Part shown: in pieces, positions 1 to 9,076 of the stretch
Layout: each line of letters begins with the position of its first letter
How positions within the stretch are numbered: position 1 is the first letter of the stretch
From: Pseudocercospora fijiensis CIRAD86
Taxonomy: Eukaryota > Ascomycota > Dothideomycetes > Mycosphaerellales > Mycosphaerellaceae
Reading direction: 5' to 3'
DNA: 64,000 nt
Assembly (NCBI RefSeq): GCF_000340215.1
Contig: NW_006921541.1
Location: 3,594,954-3,658,953 of the forward strand
Notes under the pieces: model-generated
What the model saw: the letters and a program-made list of their open reading frames with translations, nothing else
Told to the model about the DNA's origin: nothing
Database searches by the model: none
Translations under genes and position numbers: made by a program

Positions 1-480
1 GGATAGCTCCTCCCTCGGTATCGGTATAGTATATAAAAGAGCTATAAGGCAGCTCTATAGAACGTTCCACTAGTTACTCGCTATACTAAGGCCGAATGCT
101 AGTTCGTTCCTTAGAACTCTTAGTTATTTAGGAGATATAAAGGGTAGGGTAGGTAGTAACTTCGTATTGTATAAGGAGGTAGAGGCTGCTATAGAAGAGG
201 CCTTCAACCTATAGAAGATAGTAAAAGATATAGAGGCAGCTATAGGTCTAGGTACCTAGTTGAATTTTTAGTAGGTAGAGTATAAGGATATTTAGAGGGA
301 GTATTAGGTAGAGTTGCGAAGGCAGGTGTATAATATACTCTAGAAAACAGGGATAGTGCCTATAACTATAACTATTAGGCTCTTTAACCTTCCTTATTTT
401 TCCCTGTTTTCTTTTTATAAAAATCTAAACTAATACAAATCAACCGGAATGTCTATCTTCTTTTAGTTCTTTAAAAAACC
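1..480 (+). other. Degraded repeat with a possible C-terminal coding remnant
   Basis: The sequence is RIP-altered and poor in CpA/TpG. On the plus strand about 150-360 reads as a Glu/Lys/Gln-rich helical segment if TAG/TAA are taken as former Gln codons, but it matches no family I know. At about 340-410 an inverted pair, AAAACAGGGA and TCCCTGTTTT, could form a hairpin. I see no intact gene. Function unknown. Confidence 0.3.
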
Positions 481-532
481 TAGCAGCGTAGCTAGTAGCG
501 TAGCCGGCAGCGTAGCCGGCAGCGTAGCCGGC
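481..532. repeat. GCCGGC minisatellite array (downstream of the first H3-like pseudogene)
   Basis: Four near-identical 12-bp units of the form AGCGTAGCCGGC follow one another. It belongs to a family of GCCGGC-cored short arrays that recurs at a dozen places in 0.5-9 kb and is essentially absent from the rest of the window. This copy lies 3' of the H3-like pseudogene on the minus strand. Confidence 0.8.
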
Positions 533-757
533 CTTTTTACTGCTTAGTACTAACGGGATTTTGGGAGACTTCCATTCCGTACGGCTAATAAAGTATACTG
601 TACTATATACATATACTTAGAGAGTATTTAGAGCGCGGTATGCAGCGCCGTATAACAGCGGCTTATTTCGCATATAGAAAAGCTTATAAATAACACTACG
701 AACATCCTTTCTACTAGAATATCCATCCTACCTAGCACCGTCTCGAATATAGATATT

Positions 758-1427
758 CTAGCCTTTTAGAATCTAATCGAGTGCTTTAAAATCCTTGTCT
801 ATAATCGTTATACGCTTCGCGTAGATAGCTATAAGGTTAACCGCTAAAATAGTATTAGTATAGTCCGAAAAGAGGTAGAAGAGAAACATATATTCGAAGA
901 TACGAACTAGGTAGGCTTCTATAGCCTCTTAAAGGGCGCCTATCGCGGAGGCTTAGAAGCGAAGGTCCGTTCTATAATCCTAGGCAATTTCGCGAACAAG
1001 TCGTTAGAAAGGAGTTTTACGGATTAGGAGCTAAGAACTCTTCTAATACTACCGAATCTTATAGAGGGCTACGGCTAAAGAAGGATTAGTAAAAAGACAG
1101 TAAGAATGCCGGCTACGCTGCCGGCTACGCTACCGGCTACGCTGCCGGCTATAAATAGGACTTACTTCCTAGGCGCTATCGACGCTTCGTACGATTGCTA
1201 CTAGTAGCAGAAGCGCTAGTTGTCGTCTTACGTAGAGCCTTACCCGCTATTGTCTTACGCGGAGCTTTGCTCGCGACGCCCTTTCTAGTACCGGAGCTAG
1301 CGGCAGTAGTAGCAGCCCTCTTACGTTAATATACTATGCTCGTTCTACTATTTCCGGTCTTGTTACGACCCGTAGAAGCACTAGGTCCCTTCTTGCGAGG
1401 CGTCGTAACTTAGTTAAGTAGACTCGC
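758..1427 (-). pseudogene. Histone H3-like pseudogene A with two introns
   Basis: On the minus strand a histone H3 fold can be followed across three exons. The tail contains KAPRKTIAGKALRK (about 1260-1220), close to the H3 tail around K14-K27. After a 91-bp intron (1165-1075, GTAAGT...ACTAAT...TTTAG) the core reads GTVALYKIR, LLIRKTPF*RLVREIA*D, TDLRF*ASAIGAL*EAIEAY. A second 48-bp intron (891-844) has its 5' site changed from GTATGT to ATATGT, a RIP-type change, and splices to VNLIAIYAKR. In-frame TAG/TAA fall largely at positions that are Gln in canonical H3, as RIP of CAG/CAA predicts. The 1427 start assumes ATG became ATA. The tail is longer and more divergent than replicative H3 and the C-terminal helix is poorly conserved, so this was probably an H3 variant. 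It is dead as it stands. The family assignment is firm; the exact ends are not. Confidence 0.85.
1075..1165 (-). repeat. Intron 1 of H3-like pseudogene A carrying a GCCGGC array
   Basis: The intron has GTAAGT at 1165-1160, ACTAAT as branch site and TTTAG at its 3' end. Removing it joins GGA-A to CC-GTA and restores the H3 motif GTVAL. Positions 1108-1150 hold four GCCGGCTACGCT-like units, so the minisatellite makes up about half of the intron. Confidence 0.75.
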
Positions 1428-1439
1428 TATTATAAAAGT

Positions 1440-2620
1440 CGTCGAATTGAGGAAAAAAGTGCGTTACGAAGGTATACGAAGGCGCGCGCGGAGCGAGGGT
1501 ATTGCGGAGGTAGTAGATATAGAGCGTAGAGATATAGGTATCGATACGAAGGTTGAATATAGCGGTAATATCGCGGTGTCGCTAGGCAATAGAGTAAGCT
1601 TCGCGTAAGCCTATATTATAGTAACGTTAGAGTAAGGAAAGAAGGCAGGCACGGCTAAAAAAGGCAGGCACGGCTAAAAAAGGTAGGTACGGGAGACTTT
1701 GAAATATAGCCGGCATATATAGCCGGCATAGTAATAGGCGAAAGCCTCCTTTTAATAAATAGCCGGCGTAATAATAGTATCTTACTATAGTATAGATATT
1801 CTTTAGTAATGCCTTTACTAGCTATAGTAATCTTATAAGTAACCTAGGCCTATTGCTAGTAAATATAAGAAATATTAGGTAGGCTATACTAAACAAGCTA
1901 GTTATTTAGTAGGAAAAGGCCTACTACCGTCTCTATATACCGGCTACGAGTGCCGGCTATCGCTCTAAATTCAACTCCGCCCTATCTCGGAGGCTAAGGT
2001 ACCGAGCGGAAACCCTATAGCTTATATTCACTCGGTTATCGCGGAGCGCTTATAGGTAAGGTATTAGAAAAGAGTATAAAAAGTACGAGAAGAGTATCCT
2101 AGGATATAGGTCGTAAGTAAATAAGAGTAGTACGCCTAGTTATTTATATAGTACGTTACTCTATACGACTAAGAGCCTATATTATCTTATACTTCGCTTA
2201 TAAGACCTCGACTCTACTAGTATACTATCGATCTCTTCCTCGGTCGCTAATACGCTATCTTAATTCTTCTTCGAGTTGCCGGACTTAGTGCGTATCTATA
2301 GCTATATAATAGCGCTACGCATTATAGAGAATTTCTCGTTAAAGTTTCTCTCTCGTAGGCTTGCTATCTACCTTATAGTATAGAGGATCAAAGTGCTAAT
2401 ACTAAAGAATCTCCTTATAGTTAGGATGCTAGGGCTCCTTAGGACCTTTGTATTTTAGGTCTAAATAGAGACGTATTATAAACGTTCTATCGCCCTTTCG
2501 CTTACTACCCGCTAGGTCGCGATATACGAAGAAACTAATCTAAATGTAGCTCGTCTCTATAATAGCCGGGTAAATATAGAGCGCTAGGTTTCTACTTCGT
2601 ACCTTAGATTTAGGGACGGC
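1440..2620 (-). pseudogene. Unrecognised RIP-degraded reading frame downstream of H3-like B
   Basis: On the minus strand from about 2600 down to about 2000 one frame stays open if TAG/TAA are read as former Gln or Trp. It is in the same frame as the histone fold above it (2699-3421). It is charged and apparently helical; segments such as RKGDRTFIIRLYLDLKYKG and VRQLEEELR are visible. I do not recognise the family. It may be an extension of the H3-like protein, a second exon set or a separate gene. GCCGGC pairs lie at about 1705-1765, 1937-1958 and 2642-2662. Below 2000 the frame becomes uncertain. Confidence 0.35.
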
Positions 2621-2698
2621 GCGGAGATAAAATTAGAAATGTAGCCGGTACCTATAGCCGGTAAAAGGATGCGAAAATAGGCCTCCTCCTAGGTTAAT

Positions 2699-3421
2699 CT
2701 AACGACTAAATACAATTTCTAACTAATCCGCTATAAACCGACGCCGAATTTTAGCTAGAAGCTATATATCTTTATTTTAAAGAGTAACCCGCTTCGTATA
2801 GATAGTAAGGAGGTTTGAAAGCTTAAGCTCGGTTACGAGAAATGCCTCCGTAGCTTCCTAAAGAGCACTAATCGCCTTAGCCGTAAATCGCATACTAGAC
2901 CGAAAATCTAATATAATTTCTCGGACGAGTCGCTAGAAGGGAGTCTTAGGGATTAAAAGCTCGGTCCCTCTTTTATTTTAGAAAAGCCGGATCTAGCGAA
3001 GGGCAATAGTACCTAGTTTAAAGCGCCGCTTCTTTATCGTCGAGTCCTGCCTTGTTCCCTTTCTTTTAATAGAAAGATAACTTTTCTTCGCGATAGTCTT
3101 CGTCCGCCTACTCTTTTTAGCCTTCTCCTATCTACCTATAGCCTTCTTATTTTTCGGTACTGTTTTCCGAGGAACCCCCTTCCTTCGTATATACTACGGA
3201 GAGCCTTACTCTTCCGATATCTCGTTCTCGCTACGGTCTCCCTATACTTAGCTTACTTTACCCTTACCCTTTAGCCTCTAAAGATATTTATCTACGCGTT
3301 TAGGCGACGAGGGTATATCGGTAGGACCTAGAAATTAATAAGTATATAATCGTAAGGAGATATTAATGCTTCTTACCTTCTAGAACAAATAGTCTTCTAT
3401 TAAACCGCCTTATTAGGTTAT
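2699..3421 (-). pseudogene. Histone H3-like pseudogene B (divergent, long basic tail)
   Basis: The minus strand encodes a second, different H3 fold without an intron in the core. Motifs in order are LGTIALR*I (alpha-N), TELLIPKTPF*RLVREI, FTAKAISAL*EATEAFLV (alpha-2), IYTKRVTL*NKDI*LLAKI (alpha-3). TAG/TAA lie at canonical Gln positions (PFQRL, ALQEA, DIQL), as RIP of CAG/CAA would give. The tail, from a putative ATG-to-ATA start at 3421, is about 130 residues and Lys/Arg-rich near the fold, far longer than the roughly 40 residues of replicative H3. LLIPK and the long tail are reminiscent of centromeric H3, but the loop is of normal H3 length, so CenH3 is only a possibility. The frame continues past the fold into an unrecognised segment. 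It cannot be expressed intact. Confidence 0.82.
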
Positions 3422-3639
3422 CGTTAGATTCGAATAAAGGATAGTAGCTTAAGGAAGGGGAGGCAGCCGGCTTAGGAAGGCCCGAAGAGCCGAATCCTTA
3501 AGGCATGTTTGTCTTTAAGAATATAGGGAAAGGGAAGAAGGAGAGGAAGAGCGAATAGAGAATTAGAAATAGTCCGTAGGTAAGCGGGGTCGGTTGCTAT
3601 AGCAACTAGTCTGTTTAGGTCCTAGGAATTCGAAACATA

Positions 3640-6600
3640 TTTCGGATATATACCGGCTATATACGCCGGCTATATTACCTTATACGTAAACGCTTCGTCT
3701 CCTTAAAGCTGCTCTAAGCCTATATACGTTTCCGCTTCTCGACCTAGTATCGCCTTCTACCTCCGCCCTCCTCCTCTTCGTTATCGCTAATTAGGGTTTC
3801 GCTTAGACTAAATTTCGTATTCTCTTCGCGCTCCTAGGTTTCTTCGATCTTAAGGTTTTCTAATTCCTCGATTAACTCCTTTAGTATAATCTTTAGTAAC
3901 CTATCTTAGCGATTCTAGTAGAGGAGATAGTATCGGAATACTATAATAGATTCGAAGGTAGTAGGCGAGTATATTCGATTAAAGCGGCCCTAGTAACGAG
4001 CGATACTAAAAGACCTCTTATAGCCTATACCTACGCTCGGGATAGCGAGGACGTCCCGAGCGACCGACGCTATCGTTAGAAACTTAGGCTCTAACCGCTG
4101 CTATATAGCGAGAATATCGTCTCCGAATTCGTCTAGAAGACCGGTAAGATCTAGAGATTATTAGCCCTCTTTCCGAGCCTACGGGTTTATACTTACTCGC
4201 GCGCCGATAGAGATCGAACTCTTCTTTATTTACTTTAGTAGTTGCTTCCTCTTCTACCTCTACTTCCTACCTATAAAATAGGTATAATATCGGAGCCTTC
4301 TAAACCTTCTTTTTCTTTATAGGAGCTACATTTAGACTAGTTTCTTTCCGACGCTCGTAGAACATCTTTTCTAGAATAGTCTAGTAATGCTTCGGCTATA
4401 CCTCGTCCGCCTTCTATTCCGGCCTCTGCTAGTATGTATCCTTTTCTACCGGGTTAAGCAAGCACGCAACGCTATAGCTATCCCCGAACGAGTTAAAGGT
4501 AGCACTATAATATTTATGCAACTTAGTATAGGAGGTGTCTATAGCTTTCGTTATAGCTACTTTCTAGGGAACGCTCTTCTTAGCTAGCTTAGCTACGGTT
4601 TCCTCGAGCTCGTTAAAGAGCTAGTTATAGTATATAAAGATAAGGTAGATCGTCGGTCCTCGGGTTCTTCTAATCGTAGCAGTAACCTTCGCGTAATGCT
4701 TACTAATATCGACGAGATACTCTACTTAGCGCTATTCGGCGGCGGTAAGGCCGAGCTACTTAATACCCTCGGAACTCTAATAGATCTCGAGAGCGGTACG
4801 TAAAGTATATCCCCTCGTAACTATATAGAAAGTCGAATCGAACCGGGTCTTAACGTCTTAGGTAAAACGGAGTAGGCGCTAAGGAGGCCGCTTTTGCTAT
4901 CGCTTATTCTATGCGATATTCTAGGTATCGGTTTTAAGGCGCTCGATTAGGTTCTTTTAAATAGCCTCGAATCGGTTATATCTCTATTAGCTCGAGTTCG
5001 TATATATTGCTAGACGACGAAGCTAGAGAAAAAGAGTTAGAACTATACTAGGTTGCCGGCTATAGGTGCCGGCTACGGACAAAAGTTATACCTTATATAA
5101 AACGAGAGCGAGGCTCTCTGCCTTATCCCGTCTTATTACTATAATAAGTTTCTCGACTTTCGACTTTACTTTATCCTTATTTAGGATCTTCTGTTAGTCG
5201 TCGTTTAATAGTGCAATTTTAAGCGTCTTAAAGAGGGCTCGGATCGCGATTTGAACTATATAAGCGAGGTAGGGAAACTTCTATAGGGATACAACTAGCA
5301 ACGACGTCGGCTCCGATTCGTTAGGGCTAGGGCTATTAATAGGCTCCTCTTTATCGTTATTATCGTACGTATTGTCGTACGTATCCGGAATCGTAGCGAG
5401 CTTAACATTCGGAAGATTAAGCTAGATTATAGACCTTGTAATCTCCTCTACGCACTCGACCCTATCGATACAATTAGTAATTTCAAAGACATATGCGAGT
5501 AAATTGTATATACAACGCCTTATACAATGTTCGATTATTACTAGCGTTATCCGTAGTAATCGAGATTAGTTTCGTTGTTACGCTAACCCTATCTATTACC
5601 GTATAGACAAGCTTCGCTATATCCTTACTAGTATAGGAACCTAGAATTTTAGGGAATCTAATTATAAGTTCCTAGAGTTTCTAATCCGAATTAATAAAGT
5701 ATAGTATAATCGAGAGGAAGGAGGCTCTTATAGTCCGGCTTAACTAGCTATCGATAGCAATAGCTACTCGGCGAGTATTACGGAGGATCTCCCGAATATC
5801 GTCTAACGTAGCCTCTTTGTTCTTTTCGAATATAATACGCTAGGTTGTCGCGCCGAGAAATAGGGGAGGGTAGTTTGTAAGATATAGGTATGTCTTCTAT
5901 ATAGACTCCCTTTCGTAGAAGTCTTCCGGAAGACCGTTTATAGCTAGTATTTCGTTTGCTAGTTGCTTAAAGTCTTCGGGGGAGAAATCGGTAGCCTTTA
6001 ATCCTAGAGCTTCCTTAAGCGTAGCCTATAATAATTAGCTAGACCTCTACGGTTGATTTAAGTAGCCGGAATCTGTAGCCGGAATCTGTAGCCGGAATCT
6101 GTAGCCGGAATCTGTAGCCGGCAGCTGTAGCCGGCAGCTATAGCCGGCATTTTAGAAGACGTACCTCTTTCTAGAACGCTGTATCTATATTAACTCTCCT
6201 CTCTCCTTAAGATTCCCGATACCGTTTAGAATAGAGATAGTTCGTAGGCGATAAGTTCCTATCCCCTAGTTTCGGGTATTTTAAGATTAAACCGTAGAAG
6301 TTGTAGACAATTACTAGTTAATCTTTAAGTCGAGAAGTCGTATAACGGTGCAATGCCCCCTCTATAAAGAACTTCTAGAATATGTCCGTTCGCTCCTTAC
6401 TCCCCTATCGTATCGAGTACTTCCGGAGTTTATACTCCTTCGAACGTAAGTATAAAGGGAACTATATCTTATAGACCTATTAATTGAACTGCTCTATATA
6501 CTCGGGTTTCTAAAGATACGCCTAGCTAGCCTTTTCGAAGATTTCCGGGTTAATACTCGATGTTCTTATATCTCCGAATAACCTTCTACTTAGACTCCGT

Positions 6601-6830
6601 AAAGGTAAGGACTAGGTAGTAGTACCCTATAATGAATTCCTACTACTAGGATTCGGAGAGGATAAATCTAGCCCTAATCGTCGTCTAGGACTCGATAGGC
6701 TCGAAGGTGAGTATACGACCTCCTCTCGACGTTGTCGCAATCTCGCTCGTATACTAGACTGTTTCGACTGTCGTCTCGTTGTTACCCTTCCTAGTATAGC
6801 GCCTAGTATATATACAATGTCGGTCGGCAT
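3640..6830 (-). pseudogene. hAT-family transposase pseudogene
   Basis: The minus strand carries the hAT C-terminal dimerisation domain at about 4150-3900: ELLDEFGDDILAI-like segment, then F-LTIASVARDVLAIPSV, then KRSFSIAR and an R-x5-SPTTFES motif. This is the LARDxLAIP...ERxFS signature. Upstream coding can be followed in pieces to an N-terminal frame starting at 6830 (basic, R/S-rich). Two introns are inferred: 6164-6026 (GTACGT...TATAG, 139 bp, holding a large GCCGGC array) and 5091-5023 (GTATAA...TTCTAAC...CTCTAG, holding a GCCGGC pair). In-frame TAA/TAG throughout show it is RIP-inactivated. The span, about 3.2 kb, is in the range of fungal hAT genes. Terminal inverted repeats were not identified, so the element's limits are unknown. 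Confidence 0.75.
6026..6164 (-). repeat. Putative hAT intron filled with GCCGGC minisatellite
   Basis: The GTACGT at 6164-6159 and CTAATTATTATAG ending at 6026 fit a fungal intron on the minus strand. Positions 6063-6150 contain about seven units, first TAGCCGGAATCTG (four or five copies), then TAGCCGGCAGCTG and TAGCCGGCAT. Two sub-variants in blocks suggest growth by local duplication. Confidence 0.65.
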
Positions 6831-6949
6831 GTTTTAAGGTTTCGTACGGTAAGGTAAGGACTTAGGAGTAGTAGATGTGTACTAGTAGCTATAGGGAAAC
6901 ACCCTTTCTTTTATAGCATCGTATCGTTAGGAACAGCTAGGTAGTAAAT

Positions 6950-7075
6950 AGCTAGCTACCTTTTTTTTTGTTTCCTAGCTACCTAACTACTAGATTTTTT
7001 TCCTAGCTACCCTAGCTAGCCTAACTACTAGAATTTCTTTCCTAGCTACCCTAACTACCTAAATTTTGCCTTCTA
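6950..7075. repeat. CTAGCTACC(T)n low-complexity tract
   Basis: Repeated CCTAGCTACC and CTAACTACTAG segments separated by T-runs occupy this interval between the hAT gene and the next minus-strand frame. No coding is seen. It may be an element terminus or a gene 3' region. Confidence 0.5.
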
Positions 7076-8480
7076 TACGGCGGCTCTCTCCTACTAACGG
7101 AACCGAGCTACTATACCTAACGAATCTAAGCTCGTTTTTAGTCTCAATCTATTCTCTTTCGGTATAAGACACTCGATAAGCAAATGCTTAGGCCGAGTCT
7201 AACTACGAAACCTAAGACTAACTAACAGCTCTATTAACTAATCCTAATCCTCGAACTCCTTCCGCTTCTTAGTAAAGACCTTAAAGAGCGCTCGAGCTTC
7301 TTCGGGTACCTACGGAGTAGTCGAGATAAAGCCGTATCGCTAAAATAGGTAATCCTTCGGAGGCTTATATAGAGATTTAGAGAATTCTAACGCCAACCTA
7401 TCCTACTAGCAGCTTAGATTCCGGATATAAGCCCTCTCTGCCTTAGTAAAGATTTTATATAGCAGTAGCACTCTGCCTTCGAGAAACGCTTTCTATTTAA
7501 CTGTTAGTATCTGCCGGCTACGAACGCCGGCTATATATGCCGAGTATAGAATAATTACCTATACCCCTTCCTCCTATAGTAACACTTCTACCGTCCCTAG
7601 ATACCTAGCCCCGATCGCATTAATCGTAAGCTACTTTGCCTTTATAGACGCAAAGGCTTTACTCTAATACTAATAAAGAAACTTCTACTCTATATCGAGG
7701 ATATAAAGACGACTAGTCTCGATTCCAATCCTTGCTAGCTTTTCGTAGTAGCTTTAACTATAATTTTCTAGATTAATAGGACTTATACCTTAGCCCTTTA
7801 CTAGTATCTCGTCTCTTTGACTATACTCGATCTACTCCTAGCGCTTATCGTCTATAGCGTTAGGCCCTAAGACTATACCTGTTACTAGATCGGCGTATAG
7901 TATCTCCTCGCTTTTTTTAGTTCCTTTATTCGTAGTATTAAGCTCTGTCGCGGCATCCTAAACTCTAGCATTGTTGTTCTCGGCTATCTAAATATCTCCG
8001 TTACTATCGGTCGTATCGATAGAGGTAGCGGCTACAGGTCTAAATGCTATTAGTTAACGTATTAAAGAAAAATATGCCGGCTATAGCTGCCGGCTACGGC
8101 TGCCGGCTACGGCTGCCGGCTATAGCTGCTAGCTACGGCCGCTAGCTAGATTGACTTACGCTGCTAGAACTTTACGCTCGAAAACTAGCCGTAATTCTTT
8201 CCTCCTCTTAGCCTTCTTTTAGATTGTCTTCTTATTCTAACCTTTACTTTTTTCTATAGGCGCTAGCTATCGATAGAATGCCTTATTCCGCGCCTTTCTT
8301 CTCTTATCCTTAGCTCTTTTATCCTTATCTATCTTATCCTTTCTCTCGCGGTCTCGTACGGAATTCTTCTTCGTAGAGTACTCCTCTTTAGTCTTACGCT
8401 TTTTAGTTAGACGCTTAGGCAAAATAAACTCGCGGTCTTTAGTTCTATCTTCTGTTTAGCGCGCGGCGCGCTTCTCTCTT
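7075..8480 (-). pseudogene. Unrecognised lysine-rich protein pseudogene with two introns
   Basis: On the minus strand a frame begins near 8480 with a strongly basic stretch (ILPKRLTKKRKTKEEYSTKK, then many Lys/Arg/Asp), crosses an intron 8159-8047 (GTAAGT...GTTAACTAATAG), and continues with a mixed-charge region including IVLGPNAIDDKR and YEKLARIGIETSRLYILDIE. A second intron at 7558-7493 (GTAATT...ATACTAACAG...ATAG) is followed by the segments KVFTKKRKEFED and RPKHLLIECLIPKENRLRL. Both introns contain GCCGGC repeats. In-frame stops are RIP-type. I know no family for it. Being on the same strand as the hAT transposase, it could be a second gene of that element or an unrelated neighbour. Confidence 0.4.
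8047..8159 (-). repeat. Intron with GCCGGC array
   Basis: GTAAGT at 8159-8154 and GTTAACTAATAG ending at 8047 mark the intron. Positions 8075-8145 carry units of the type TGCCGGCTAYRGC, some decayed to GCTAGC. Confidence 0.65.
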
Positions 8481-8575
8481 ACTATTATAAGGGAAAGGGG
8501 CGGGGGCGTAGCGTATAGTAGTTGTTGTCGGTATAGGTATAGAGGAAGAAGTTAAAAGTATAAGAATGTCGCGAA

Positions 8576-8929
8576 GCCCTAATTGTTGCCGCCTACGTAA
8601 CGTTATATAGGTAAGCTTTCGCAACTACGGCAACTACGCCCCGGCAACAGCAACTACGCCCTAGTAACGGCAACTACGCCCTAGCAACGGCAACCACGCC
8701 CTAGCAACGGTAATAAAGCGTAGTAAATACAACCTAGTAACTATTATAGCCGGCAATCGTAGCCGGTAGTCGAATAAGAGTGTCCTTATAGCAAAAACAC
8801 GCCCTAGTAACGGCAACTACGCCCTAGCAACGGCAACTACGCCCTAGCAACGGCAAAAGAGCGTAGTAAATGTAACAGAGTTACTATTATAGCCGGCAAT
8901 CGTAGCCGGCAGTCGAATAAGAGTGTCCT
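8576..8929. repeat. 20-bp minisatellite inside a duplicated ~150-bp segment
   Basis: Units of about 20 bp (AACGGCAACTACGCCCTAGC) are repeated at 8600-8715 and again at 8795-8860. Each run is followed by the same roughly 55-bp sequence with a GCCGGC pair and ending GAGTGTCCTTATAG (about 8740-8793 and 8885-8933), so the whole unit was duplicated in tandem. It lies just upstream (minus strand sense) of the lysine-rich frame. Confidence 0.8.
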
Positions 8930-9075
8930 TATAGTAAAACCAATATAGTCTCTAGTTTAAACTAGGAATCTATATAGTTCGAAAAAACTAAACCGGAACT
9001 AGGGAGCTAGTTCGCCGCTAAGAAACCAAACCATATACGTTTAGTAGTTCGGAAACCGAACTACTGCGGGGTCTA
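8930..9075 (+). repeat. 146-bp LTR-like repeat, copy 1
   Basis: This segment matches 31777-31922 over its full 146 bp. The other copy starts TGTGGTAAAAC and this one TATAGTAAAAC, the change expected from RIP of TG to TA; both end GGGGTCTA. The length and ends resemble a solo LTR or small terminal repeat, but no 5-bp target duplication is seen at either copy. It abuts the broken 5' edge of the gypsy element that follows. Confidence 0.6.
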
Positions 9076-9076
9076 T

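Noticed and set aside
6627..6830. Independent small gene on the minus strand
   Set aside because: It is in the right place and strand to be the N-terminal part of the hAT transposase, so it was merged into that feature.
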